Assembly (NCBI GenBank): GCA_027972325.1
Contig: JAPMOS010000021.1
Span: forward strand, 459,501 to 523,500
Source: Paratrimastix pyriformis
Lineage: Eukaryota > Preaxostyla > Paratrimastigidae
Direction of reading: 5' to 3'
Length of the DNA stretch: 64,000 bases
The position numbers and the translations under genes are program-made. Positions 54,844-64,000 of this stretch are shown in pieces. Numbering within the stretch: position 1 is the stretch's first letter; every line of letters starts with the position of its first letter. Below the pieces are notes generated by a model. The model was not told the DNA's origin and did not search any database. It was given only the letters and a program-made list of their open reading frames with translations.

Positions 54844-55233
54844 CGGGGCTTAGCTGATCGCCTGGGCCCCCCCGGGCCCCGTGCTTCTCGGACCCTCTGC
54901 TCCAGGCACCGCTGAGGGTCCGCCAGCCGAGTCGGCCGTTCCCAAGTACGACCTGACCCCCCCAAGCTCCCCAACCGCGGAGGATCTGCTCCCGATCACC
55001 GCACGCAACATCATCCCGCTCGGAGCCACACCCTGCCCCCAGCCATCAAGAAAGCCGCCTCCTTCCCCCCGTTCTGGCCGTGAGGTGGGCAAGGCGAAAG
55101 GCGTGCGAGTTATTCGGCGGATCTGATCGTACAGCGGCAGGGGGGGGGGGGGGGGGGGGGGCGAGTGGGAGGCGGGGGAGGAGGTGGCCGGATGTGGGCC
55201 GAGGGCTGGTGGTCCCGTGGGAGGTCAGGCTGT
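54844..55233. other. Convergent spacer
   Basis: It separates the stops of ARM gene E and twinfilin. It contains a G run at 55141-55160. An 81-codon open frame on + (54881-55126) is proline-rich and unsupported. Confidence 0.45.
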
Positions 55234-56663
55234 TCAAGCGTCCTGCTGGGGGGCGGGCGAGGTCGAGGCGGCGGGGGCGGGGGAGGCCGCGGGCGAGGCG
55301 CCGGCCACCTTGAAGACGGGCCGCGGCATGGGCCGGGCGGCGGCTGCGGGGGCGCCCAGGGTCGGCTTGGGCGAGCTGCCCGCACCCACTGCCCCACCCG
55401 GCACCAGATACAGACACAGCCCCACCGGCACCAGATACAGACACAGCCCCACCGGCACCAGACGACACAGACAGGCGCCCACAAGAAGGGAGACCAGTGG
55501 CGAGCGCAGTGTGGTGCATGGATGTTGGAGATGTTGGTGATGATGGTGGTGATGATAGTGGCGATGATGGTGGCGATGGTGGTGATGGTGGTGATGATGG
55601 TGGTGATGATAATGATGACGACGACGATGACGAGATGGTTGGATGGTGATGGTTGGATGACGGCTCGATGACGCTGATGCTGACTGATGTCGGTGATGCT
55701 GCGTGGGACGGGTGTGTGGGCAGCAATGCGCCCTTCGATCGGGGAATCGCTGGGGTGCCCTTCAACTTCAACAAAATGGGTGGCAGGCAGGGGGATGGTG
55801 TGTGGGGTGAGGCCAGGCGGACGGGTGTGTCCTTCAACAAGGCGGGTTGGGGGCAGGCAGGGGGATGGGGTGTGGGGTGCGGACCCAGGCGGACGGGGCC
55901 GCGCCCGGGGCGGGCTGTGCGTGCGAGGGCGGGCCCGGTGGATGTGCTGGGGCTGGGGCTGGGGGCGGGCGTCACGCCCAGGGCGTCCTCGATGGCCTCG
56001 ACGGTCAGCTCCTCGGGCCCGCTGCGGATCTCAAGCTGCACCGCCCGCCCCAAACCCCAAACCAGCCACAAGCACCGACCACCACCACCACCAACCAAAA
56101 AAGGATATGAGAAATCGCTCTCGCCATCAAATGATCATCATCCAATCAAAATCATCATCATCCAATCAAAATCATCATCCAATCATCCAGCCATCCAACG
56201 TCATCAGCAGCATCAGCATCAGCATCAGTCTCAGTCTCAGTATCACCATGGGGGGCAGCCCAAGTGGAACCGGATCCCGGGGGGTCTGTGCCTATGCCTG
56301 TGCCTGCGTGCATGCGGGTCTGTGGCGGGGACGGACGGTCTTAGCGATCTGGGCCTCGGCGGGCAGGTGTGTGTGTCTGTGATGACTGTGTGCGTCTGTG
56401 GCGGGGACGGACGGTCTTAGCGATCTGGGCCTCGGCGGGCAGGGCCTCGCGGAGGGCGTCGGCGAGGGCGTTCTTGGCCATGCTGTGCAGCATCCGCAGC
56501 CGGACCGTGCTCCCGCTCGGGCACACGTACACAAACACTGCCCCACACACACACACACACACCCGGGCACAGGCACACAGGCACACAGGCACAGGCACAG
56601 GCACACAGGCACAGGCACAGGCACACAGGCACACAGGCACACAGGCACACAGGCACACAGGCA

Positions 56664-56723
<60 letters not shown>

Positions 56724-57730
56724 GGGTCAAACGATGAGTCTCCAGGCGGTCAGGGCCACGCCCCTTGCCGGGGGTGGGGTGGGTGGTGAGGGCGCACCGG
56801 GTATCCCAGCCGCTGGCGGGGGAGGGCGGGGTTGAGAGGGGATGGGGATGGAGGTAGGGACGGTGGTCGGGGCGTGTGGTGGCGGGCGGACGTGTGTGTG
56901 CCTTGCCCGAGGCGGGCTGGCAGTAGCGGAGCAGGTAGAAGGCCGGGCTGGCAGCGGTGACGGTGCGTGCCCACTCCTCGGCCGCCACGGTCCGTGCGCC
57001 GGCCGCCTGGATGGCGTTCTGCTCGGTGACCAGCAGCTCGACGAAGTTGGCCTCGGCCCGGCCGAACTGGGCCACCGCCTCGCGGACGGGGGCCTCCAGG
57101 GCCACCGCCATGTGGGGCGAGCCGGCCGGGGTGGCGATGACCTCCATCCGGGCCTCCTTGCGGGCGTTCAGCTCGCTCTCGGTCAGCACCTGGGCCGCCG
57201 GGGTGGCCTCCTTGGTCTGCGAGGCCACGTACGCGGCGTACTTCATGTCCTCCTGGCGGGCGGGCGGGCGGGCGGGCGGGCGAGAGGAGAGCGGGCCGAT
57301 GGTGTGATGAGCATGGGGTGGGAAGGGACGGGTGTGAGGCAGGCGGACCGCAGAGACCCCGTGGAACTCCTGGGTGGCGTTGAGCTCGCGCTTGACCCGC
57401 TCCGTGGCGGCGGACATGAGGGTCTTCACGCGCACCGGGGCCCGCTCGCTCACAAACCGAACGAGCACCCGCTCATCGGCGCTCATGCGGAAGAGCACGT
57501 AGCAGGCCTCCCGATCGGCAAAGTGGGGAGCCATCGAACTCCAGTCAGACTCCACGTTCTCGGTGGAGTCGGCCGACTCGCGGGGGACCAGGGTCTCACC
57601 CTCCAGAACGAATTTAATCCACCGCTGCGGAAAACAGTGTGAGCCGCAAAAAATTTGGTTAACGAAAAAGTACCTTGGAGGAGTCTTCCAGAACGGAAGC
57701 GCACTCAGGAGCAATAGTCACAAGCGACAT
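55234..57730 (-). CDS. Twinfilin (two ADF-H domains)
   Basis: Six exons in phase (57730-57674, 57624-57349, 57252-56892, 56537-56413, 56035-55885, 55388-55234) encode 374 residues, close to the usual 350. The first ADF-H domain includes RWIKFVLEGETLVPRES, ACYVLFRMSADERVLVRFVS and APVRVKTLMSAATERVKREL. The linker follows (EDMKYAAYVASQTKE, LTESELNARKEARME). The second domain has AIQAAGARTVAAEEWARTV, LFVYVCPSGSTVRLRMLHSM, AKNALADALREALPAEAQIA and LEIRSGPEELTVEAIEDALG. The tail is Pro/Ala-rich with RPMPRPVFKVAG. Twinfilins bind ADP-actin monomers and barbed ends in the cytosol. Exon 1 and its intron (GTACTTTTTCG...CCGCAG, 49 nt) are short, but the later introns are long and repeat-rich. A head-to-head neighbour starts 115 bases away. 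Confidence 0.88.
55383..55470. repeat. 25-bp tandem repeat at a twinfilin acceptor
   Basis: CCCACCGGCACCAGATACAG plus five bases is repeated about three times just upstream (in gene sense) of the acceptor of the last twinfilin exon. Confidence 0.8.
56330..56722 (-). repeat. Twinfilin exon 4 donor echo and (ACAGGC)n array
   Basis: The end of exon 4 with its donor (CAGATCGCTAAGACCGTCCG) is at 56405-56443 and is copied without change at 56330-56368. On the other side of the exon, ACACAGGC/ACAGGC units fill 56565-56722. Confidence 0.85.
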
Positions 57731-57844
57731 TGGCAATGCTTCAAAAACCGAGAATAAGAACTCTATTGCCGAGGTAATAGTCTCTCGACTCGACTGCGCG
57801 CAAAGCCATCCCCTTGCCCATCCCCCCCAAACCAAAATATCTTC
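57731..57844. promoter_or_regulatory. Short bidirectional promoter
   Basis: Only 114 bases separate the start codons of twinfilin (-) and the ZNF598-like gene (+). The stretch is AT-richer than either gene and shows no obvious TATA box. Both 5' UTRs must be very short, and the two genes probably share regulation. Confidence 0.6.
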
Positions 57845-60639
57845 ATGTCGACCCCCACCACCGATAAGAACCCGGCTGCCTCTTCTGAAGGTACCGAGGA
57901 AGAGGAACAGCTGTGCGTCCTCTGTTGTACTCCCATTGACTACGTCGCCTTTGGCCAGTGTAATCATCGCCACTCATGCGCAGGTTTGTCTCTGTCACCC
58001 AAACTGTCTCTTGGGTGCTCAGCGTCTCCCCTTAGTTTGCCTCTTCCGGTTGCGCCATTTCTATCACAACAAGCAATGCCCTTACTGCAAGGTCCGGCGC
58101 GGCGCCCTCACACACCCCCTGCCACATTTTCTGACCACCCTCCGGAGTAGGCCGAGTTGGACCAGGTGATATACACCGAGCCCGGACCGGCCACGGCCAC
58201 CCCGAAGCCCTTCCAGGAGTACGACCTGAAGGCCATTGCGCTGCACGACCGGGACGGGAACTACTTCGAGAGCCCGGACTTCCACAAGCAGCTCATGGGC
58301 TGGCTCGAGACCAAGGTCCCACCAGCCCCGCCTGCTCCGCCCCCTGACCACATCACCCGCGCCCACATCCCCGCCCACGTGACCCCTGCCCACGTAACCC
58401 CTGCCCGCATTACCCCTGCCCGCATTACCCCTGCCCACATCACCCCTGCCCACGTCACTCCGCCCACATCACTCCGCCCACATCACTCCGCCACTTGACC
58501 CTCCTGCCCCCGGCTCATTATGCTTCTACCCCTCCCCCCCCCCCCCCCTCCCTCCCTCATGGCCCTGGTGGGTTGTCTGCAGTGCCCCCGGTGCGAGTTC
58601 CGTGCCCGGGACATGCCGCCCCTGCAGCACCACCTCAAGGGGCCCACCAGCTCCAGTTTTGGTCGGCTGTCGCCCCCCCCCCCCCCCCACACACACACAC
58701 ACACACACCGACAGACCAGAACACAGACCAGAACACAGACCAGAACACAGACCAGACGGTCTGACCCATAGCCCTCGTTCCTCGACCCACCCACCCCGCC
58801 CTCCCCACCATCCTCACCCCTCCTTGGCTGGGCGCGCGGGCGATGGGTGGGGTGCGGCTGCGTGGGGTCATGGGGTCTGTCCTGGGTGTGTCCTGGGTGT
58901 GTTGTCTGCGTGGGGTCATGGGGTCTGTCCTGGGTCTGTCCTGGGTGTTGTCTGCGGGGCGGGGGGCAGCTCGCTGTGTCTGGAGCACCGGCCGGTCTTC
59001 CTGCACGAGCAGCAGCTGTACCGCAACCCGGACCTCATCCGCCACCTGCAGGGCGCCCTCGAGGAGGAGCACTTCCCAGGCCACCCCCCGTCCGTCCCTG
59101 GTTGGGGGGCTGCTGATGGGCTGCTGATGGGCTGCTGATGGGCTGATGATGGGCTGATGATGATGGGCTGATGATGATGGGCTGCTGCTGATGGGCTGGT
59201 GACGGGGTGAACGGTGATGACGGGTTGATGCGATGATGATGATGGCCGGCCACCCCCCCACTCGATGGTGATGACTCTTCGATCGTGATGGCTGATGATG
59301 ATCATGATGATCATGAAGATGACGATGACGATGAAGATGACGGTGATATCATGACGAGCATCATTTTTCTGTGTGCATGTGTATGGGGGCAGGTGCCAGT
59401 TCTGCCATGTGCACTTCTTCGACGAGGATGATCATCATCATCTTTGGATCCGTGTGTGTGTGCGTGTGTGTATGGGGGCAGGTGCCAGTTCTGCCATGTG
59501 CACTTCTTCGACGAGGAGGCTCTGCGGGCCCACATGAACGGCAAGCACGAGCGCTGCTTCCTCTGCGAGCGGGCCGGGGTCCGCCAGCCACTCCGCCCCC
59601 TCCCTCCTTCCCCTCCTCCGGGCGGGCCGGGCCGGTCTGAGTGATTGCCCCCGCCCCTCACATGCCCCTCACATGCCCCTCACATGCCCCTCGCATGCCC
59701 CTCGCATGCCCCTCGCATGCCCCCTCGCATGCCCCTCGCATGCCCCTCACATGCCCCTCACATGCCCCTCACATGCCCCTCACATGCCCCTCACATGCCC
59801 CTCACATGCCCCTCACATGCCCCTCACATGCCCCTCACATGCCCCTCACATGCCCCTCACATGCCCCTCGCATGCCCCTCACATGCCCCCTCGTATGCCC
59901 CCTCACATGCCCCCTCGCATGCCACACGCATGCCCCCTCGCATGCGCATGCCTCTCGCATGCCCCTCGCATGCCCCTCACATGCCCCTCCACCTCTCCCC
60001 TGCCCTCCGCCACCTCTCCCTGTGAGCCGGCTGGGCCCCCTGGGGGGCAGATCCGGGACGTGGCCATCCCCCTCACCTGCCCTGCTCCTCCCCTGTGCCC
60101 TGGTGCCTGTGGCCCTGTGTGGCCCCAGATCCGGGACGTGTACGGCCCCCTCACCTGCCCTCCACCCCTCCTCTCCGCAGATCCGGGACGTGTACTACCC
60201 GAACTACGAGTGCCTGGAGGACCATTTCCGGCACGACCACTTCCTGTGCCCCCAGCCGGACTGCCTCGAGAAGAAGTTCGTCGCCTTCGCCTCCGAGCTC
60301 GACTTCAAGGCCCACGAGGTCCGCCAAGCCCGCCGCCCCCGTCATGTCCATGTCCATGTCCATGTCCATGGCCCACACGCCCCTCGTACCCCCCCAATGC
60401 CTCTCACGACCACCCATGGTGACCGTCCCTGACTGCTCATGCCCGCCCCTGCTCCACCCGATGATGATGATCCATGCCCTGGCCACCCGTGACCACCTGT
60501 GACCACCCATGTCCCCTGCCCAGGTGCCTCGTTCCTCCGCTCATCCAGCCATCCAGCCATCCAGCCATCCAGCCATCCAGCCATCCAGTCGCCATCAGAA
60601 TCAGAATGATCCTCATCTGCATCTGCACCCAATCATCAT

Positions 60640-60670
<31 letters not shown>

Positions 60671-61301
60671 CAGGCATCATCCAGGCATCACGATCACCCT
60701 GTCGTCCAGGCTCCTTGTTCCAACATCCATCAACTGCCTCATCGGCATCATCATCATCATCAACATCCATCAACTGCCTCATCGGCATCATCATCATCAT
60801 CAACATCCATCAACTGCCTCATCGGCATCATCATCATCATCAACATCCATCAACTGCCTCATCGGCATCATCGCCCTGCCCAGTTCCCTCACCAACATCC
60901 TCTCCGTCTCCGGTTTCTGCTGCCCTTGTGCGCCCGCCTTGTGCGCCCGCCCCTGGTGCCTGTGCTGTGCCTGCCTGTGTGCCCGCCCCTGGTGCCTGTG
61001 CTGCTGTTGCGGGTGTCTGTGTGTCCCTGTGTCTCTCTGTGTCCCTGTCTGTGTGTCCCTGTGTGTCTCTGTGGGGGCAGCTTGAGGAGCACAGCCGGAG
61101 CACCTCGATGCGGATCGAACTGCAGTGGGAGGACCCGGCCGCCCAGCGGCGCGGCCCGCCGTACCACCGGCACGACCGCTTCGACCGCCCCGAGCGGCAC
61201 GACCGCTTCGACCGAGCCCCCCGGGGCAGCGGCGGCCCCCAGCACGGCCGCGACCACGACGAGGCGGCCCACCACCAGCAGCAACAGCAGCAGATGCACC
61301 C

Positions 61302-61333
<32 letters not shown>

Positions 61334-64000
61334 CGGGGGCCGAGGCTGATGTGCCCGCGGCCGAGGAGCAGGCCGCCTTCCAGGTGGCGCCCCCGCCCCC
61401 ACTCACCGGCGAGGTCCGTGCCCCTCTAACCCCTCGCCAGCCCATCGCCCCCACGCCCAGCCCACCGCCCCCACGCCCAGCCCATCGCCCCTCTGCCTTC
61501 CGTCACGTGCCCGTCTTGCCTGCCCATGTGCCTGCCGTCTTGCCTGCCCATGTGCCTGCCGTCTTGCCTGCCCATGTGCCTGCCCATGTGCCGTCTTGCC
61601 TGCCCATGTGCCTGCCGTCTTGCCTGCCCATGTGCCTGCCGTCTTGCCTGCCCATGTGCCTGCCGTCTTGCCTGCCCATGTGCCTGCCGTCTTGCCTGCC
61701 CATGTGCCTGCCGTCGCCCCACCCGGCACCACCCCGGTCCCCTCGCGTGGCCTCCGTGTCTGTCCCTGCACGCCCATGTCATGCCACAGCCCCGTCTCAC
61801 TTGGCCATCGACCTGACGTTGGCATCCCCCCCCCCCACCCCACCTCATCCCACCACCACAGGACTTCCCGGCGCTGCCCGGGAGCCGACACCCCGGCAAG
61901 CAGCCTGCCCCAGCCAAGCCGCGGGCCCCCTCGGCCAAGCCGGCCCAGCAGCCTCAGCCCCGGCCCCAGCCCCAGCCCCAGCCCCAGCGCGGGGCGCCGG
62001 CGAGCCAGGTGCGCCTGCCCGCCCAGGCCCTGTGGGCAGGCCCCGCCGCCGCGCCCCCGCAGCCCAAGAAGCGCACAGCCAAGCCCCCGCCCCAGGTCAG
62101 GCCCCCTGCATAATATGCACCCCGCACCATCCATTTCCCGGCCTGCCGCCACTCGTGGCCCGCGATGCGGCGCATCCCCTGTCCATCCATGCGTGCCCCC
62201 CTCCATCCCGAGCATGCACACGGCCCCGCCATGTGCCGCCCCCCATCCATGCATCCATCCATCCATCCATCCATCCCCCTCGATCCCGAGCACCGCCATC
62301 CATCGCTATGTGCCGCCATCCATCCATGCACCCATCCATCCATCCATCCATCCATCCATCCACCCATGCACCCATCCATCCATCCATCCATCCATCCATC
62401 CATCCATCCATCCATCCATCCATGCCCCCCTCGATCCCTGCCTGGATCCAGGCACCCCGCACCGCCCCTGCTCCATCCTGCGCCCCGGTGTGTACGCCAC
62501 CATCCCCCACCCCCCCCCACTCCTCATCCGCTCATCCCACCCCCGCCTCGCCCTCATCGCCCTCATCGCCCTGCCCCATCCCAGACGACGGGCGGGCCCG
62601 CCCAGTGGAGCCGTGCGGGCAGCCTGGCCGAGGAGGCCTTCCCCTCGCTGGGCAAGGCGGCCCGCATCCGGCAGCAGCAGGCCCAGGGCCTCCCCGCGGC
62701 CCCCACCCAGCAGCTGGCGCCCTCGCCCACACCCCAGAAGGACGCCGACGGCATGATCGTGGCGCCCGCCGCGCCCGCCGCCACCGCCACCGTCCCCTCG
62801 CCCACACCGTCCCCTGCCCCCGAGCCACAGCAACAGCAACAGCAGCAACAACAGCCACAGCAGCAGCAACAACAGCCACAGCAGCAGCAACAACAGCAAC
62901 AGCAGCAACAGCAGCAGCAACAAGCGGCATCGCCGCCGACACCGGGCCGGGGCGGCCGCAAAGGCAAACGGCGGGGACCCCCGCCCGGCATGGGAGCCGC
63001 GCCCCCGCCCGGCTTCGCCCAGGCCCCCGCAGCCGCAGCCCCCGAGGCACCCGCTCGCTCGCCGCCCCCGCCGGGCCAGTGGGCCCCCGAGGCGGTGGAG
63101 GAGCAGGGCATGGCAAGCCCGGTGCCCTCGCCCGCCCCACAGGATGACGAGCGCCCCGCAAGGTCGCTGCCCCCCCCCCCCCCCGGCCACCACCCCATCG
63201 CCCCCCAGCACCCCATCGGCCCCCAGCACCCCGCCCGTCATGTGCCCATTGTGTCACCGCGCGTCGTCACCCGGCTGACCATCCGCTGCTCTCGGGGGAC
63301 CGGGCATGGGCATGGGCATGGGGTGGGGGCATGGCTGCGGGGGCTGCAGGGAGGACTTTTCCGGGGCGGTGATGCTGCCCCCAAGACCGCCGTCCGTCCC
63401 CACATGCCCCACATGCCCCACCTGCCCCACCTGCCCATGCCCCGCCCACCCCACACCCCCACCCGTCATACACCCGCCCTCCCGCCCATCCTCTCCGCTG
63501 TTGTGCTTGCCGACTTGGCTGATGGCTGGCTGCCTGGCGGTCTGGCTGTTGTCCGGCTGGCTTTGGCCTTCACACGGCACGGCGCTGCCTTCATTGCCCT
63601 TCATTGGCCCCGCACGGCACTGCCTTCATTGGCCTTCCCACGGCACGGCACTGCCTTCATTGCCCTTCATTGGCCCCCGCACGGCACTGCCGGCCTTCAC
63701 ACGGCACGGTTTTCTTTGGGGCCCCGCAGCGGCGCGAGGCCGAGGCCTTCCCCGCCCTGCCCCGGAGCCGCCACGGCAGCGCCGCAGCCGCCGACTCGGC
63801 CGCCGAGGGTGCCGACGAGGAGTCGCCCATCCCCGTCTCGCGCACCGCCGTCCGCACCCCCGCCCTGCCCCGTCCCCCCCACACACGCCCCCTCGTTTGC
63901 GCGCCCCCCACAGCCCACCCAATGCCTCCGCACCACACCCATCCTTCATGTCCATGCTGTGCCTGCATGCGCCCCGGGCGGCAGTCGTGGAAGGTCGTGG
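57845..64000 (+). CDS. ZNF598/Hel2-like RING E3 ubiquitin ligase, 3' end missing
   Basis: Exons 57845-57983, 58036-58091, 58151-58315, 58583-58668, 58970-59089, 59482-59578, 60181-60318, 61081-61413, 61862-62095, 62585-63121 and 63730-63849, with a twelfth perhaps from 63985. The RING is [20 protein letters not shown] then [21 protein letters not shown]. The C2H2-type fingers of the family follow: [40 protein letters not shown] with [11 protein letters not shown], and [20 protein letters not shown] with CLEKKFVAF. The rest is Gln/Pro-rich (61275-61330, 62825-62930 poly-Gln) with repeated short FPALP/FPSLG motifs ([24 protein letters not shown]), as in ZNF598 and yeast Hel2. These ligases ubiquitinate 40S proteins of collided ribosomes to start quality control. 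The junction after 63121 is the least certain. Confidence 0.88.
58360..58500. repeat. GCCCACGTNACCCCT minisatellite
   Basis: The intron after exon 3 of the ZNF598-like gene holds about eight copies of a 15-base unit of the type CCTGCCCACATCACC. Confidence 0.9.
59380..59520 (+). repeat. Perfect echo of ZNF598 exon 6 start
   Basis: About 50 bases, from GTGTATGGGGGCAG (acceptor) through the codons for [12 protein letters not shown], occur at 59383-59431 and again at 59467-59518. The first copy runs into GATGATCATCATC. Only the second continues into the full exon. Confidence 0.9.
59650..60000. repeat. (CACATGCCCCT)n minisatellite
   Basis: Roughly thirty copies of an 11-base unit (CACATGCCCCT, with CGCATGCCCCT variants) fill most of the intron between ZNF598 exons 6 and 7. 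Further on, CAGATCCGGGACGTG (exon 7 start) appears at 60046, 60127 and 60178 (real). Confidence 0.95.
60535..60870. repeat. CCATCCAG and ~36-40-bp CATC arrays
   Basis: CCATCCAG units (60545-60592) and four copies of a unit CAACATCCATCAACTGCCTC plus GGCATCATCATCATCAT (60720-60870) lie in the intron before ZNF598 exon 8. Confidence 0.9.
61510..61715. repeat. 24-bp minisatellite in a ZNF598 intron
   Basis: About eight copies of TGCCTGCCGTCTTGCCTGCC plus CATG follow each other between exons 8 and 9. Confidence 0.95.
62240..62430. repeat. (CATC)n microsatellite
   Basis: CATC tetramers with a few CACC and CATG changes fill the intron between ZNF598 exons 9 and 10. Confidence 0.95.

Noticed and set aside
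54881-55126. 81-codon proline-rich open frame on +
   Set aside because: It lies between two convergent stops, has no family resemblance, and GC-rich DNA here gives many such frames.
59641-60432. Long [10 protein letters not shown] repeat frame
   Set aside because: It comes from the 11-bp intronic minisatellite and interrupts the well-supported ZNF598 exons.

Overview
The window is GC-rich nuclear DNA from a unicellular eukaryote. It holds intron-bearing genes on both strands, all three stop codons used as ordinary stops, and no bacterial operons, rRNA or CRISPR. Protein content is typically eukaryotic: sacsin, twinfilin, cap methyltransferase, ZNF598/Hel2, a cathepsin B-like protease and an hnRNP-type RRM protein. 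The F-box-like/LRR and ARM-like families resemble, from memory only, expanded families of the free-living metamonad Paratrimastix; that assignment is unverified.

Layout. 1-1160 (-): RRM protein cut by the left edge. 1190-6820 (+): ten-exon multi-pass membrane protein, possibly of the gustatory-receptor-like class. 7198-9537 (-): intronless LRR protein. 9655-11536 (+): ARM gene A. 12041-23385 (-): very large sacsin homologue with two ATPase-type repeats and a C-terminal HEPN domain. 23420-25360 and about 25680-28054 (+): ARM genes B and C. 28492-36514 (-): 14-exon CMTR2-type cap methyltransferase with an RGG-rich start and an internal G-patch. 36857-38181 (+): cathepsin B-like protease. 38515-45030 (-): three damaged LRR genes, two of them in a fresh 2.1 kb tandem duplication that each carry the same internal inversion. 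45.1-48.8 kb: less GC-rich gene-poor stretch with a possible TIR element and broken gene pieces. 48829-51881 and 52792-54843 (+): ARM genes D and E. 55234-57730 (-): twinfilin. 57845-64000 (+): ZNF598/Hel2-like E3 ligase cut by the right edge.

Three things stand out. (1) Introns fall into two classes: short plain ones of about 45-140 nt, and long ones of 200-800 nt packed with microsatellites. In the long class the neighbouring exon edge, with its splice site, is repeatedly copied into the intron ('exon echoes'); I see this in five different genes. (2) The 5' splice sites are not GTRAGT. By hand count about 57 of 68 begin GTC and about 31 begin GTCCG. (3) Recent gene-family turnover is visible: tandem duplication, inversion, shared frameshift sites and relics.

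Functionally the genes do not form one pathway. Several touch RNA and translation quality (RRM protein, cap-2 methyltransferase, ZNF598), others chaperoning (sacsin), actin dynamics (twinfilin) and lysosomal proteolysis (cathepsin). Exon limits were set by hand from reading-frame continuity and splice dinucleotides, so individual junctions may shift by a few bases.
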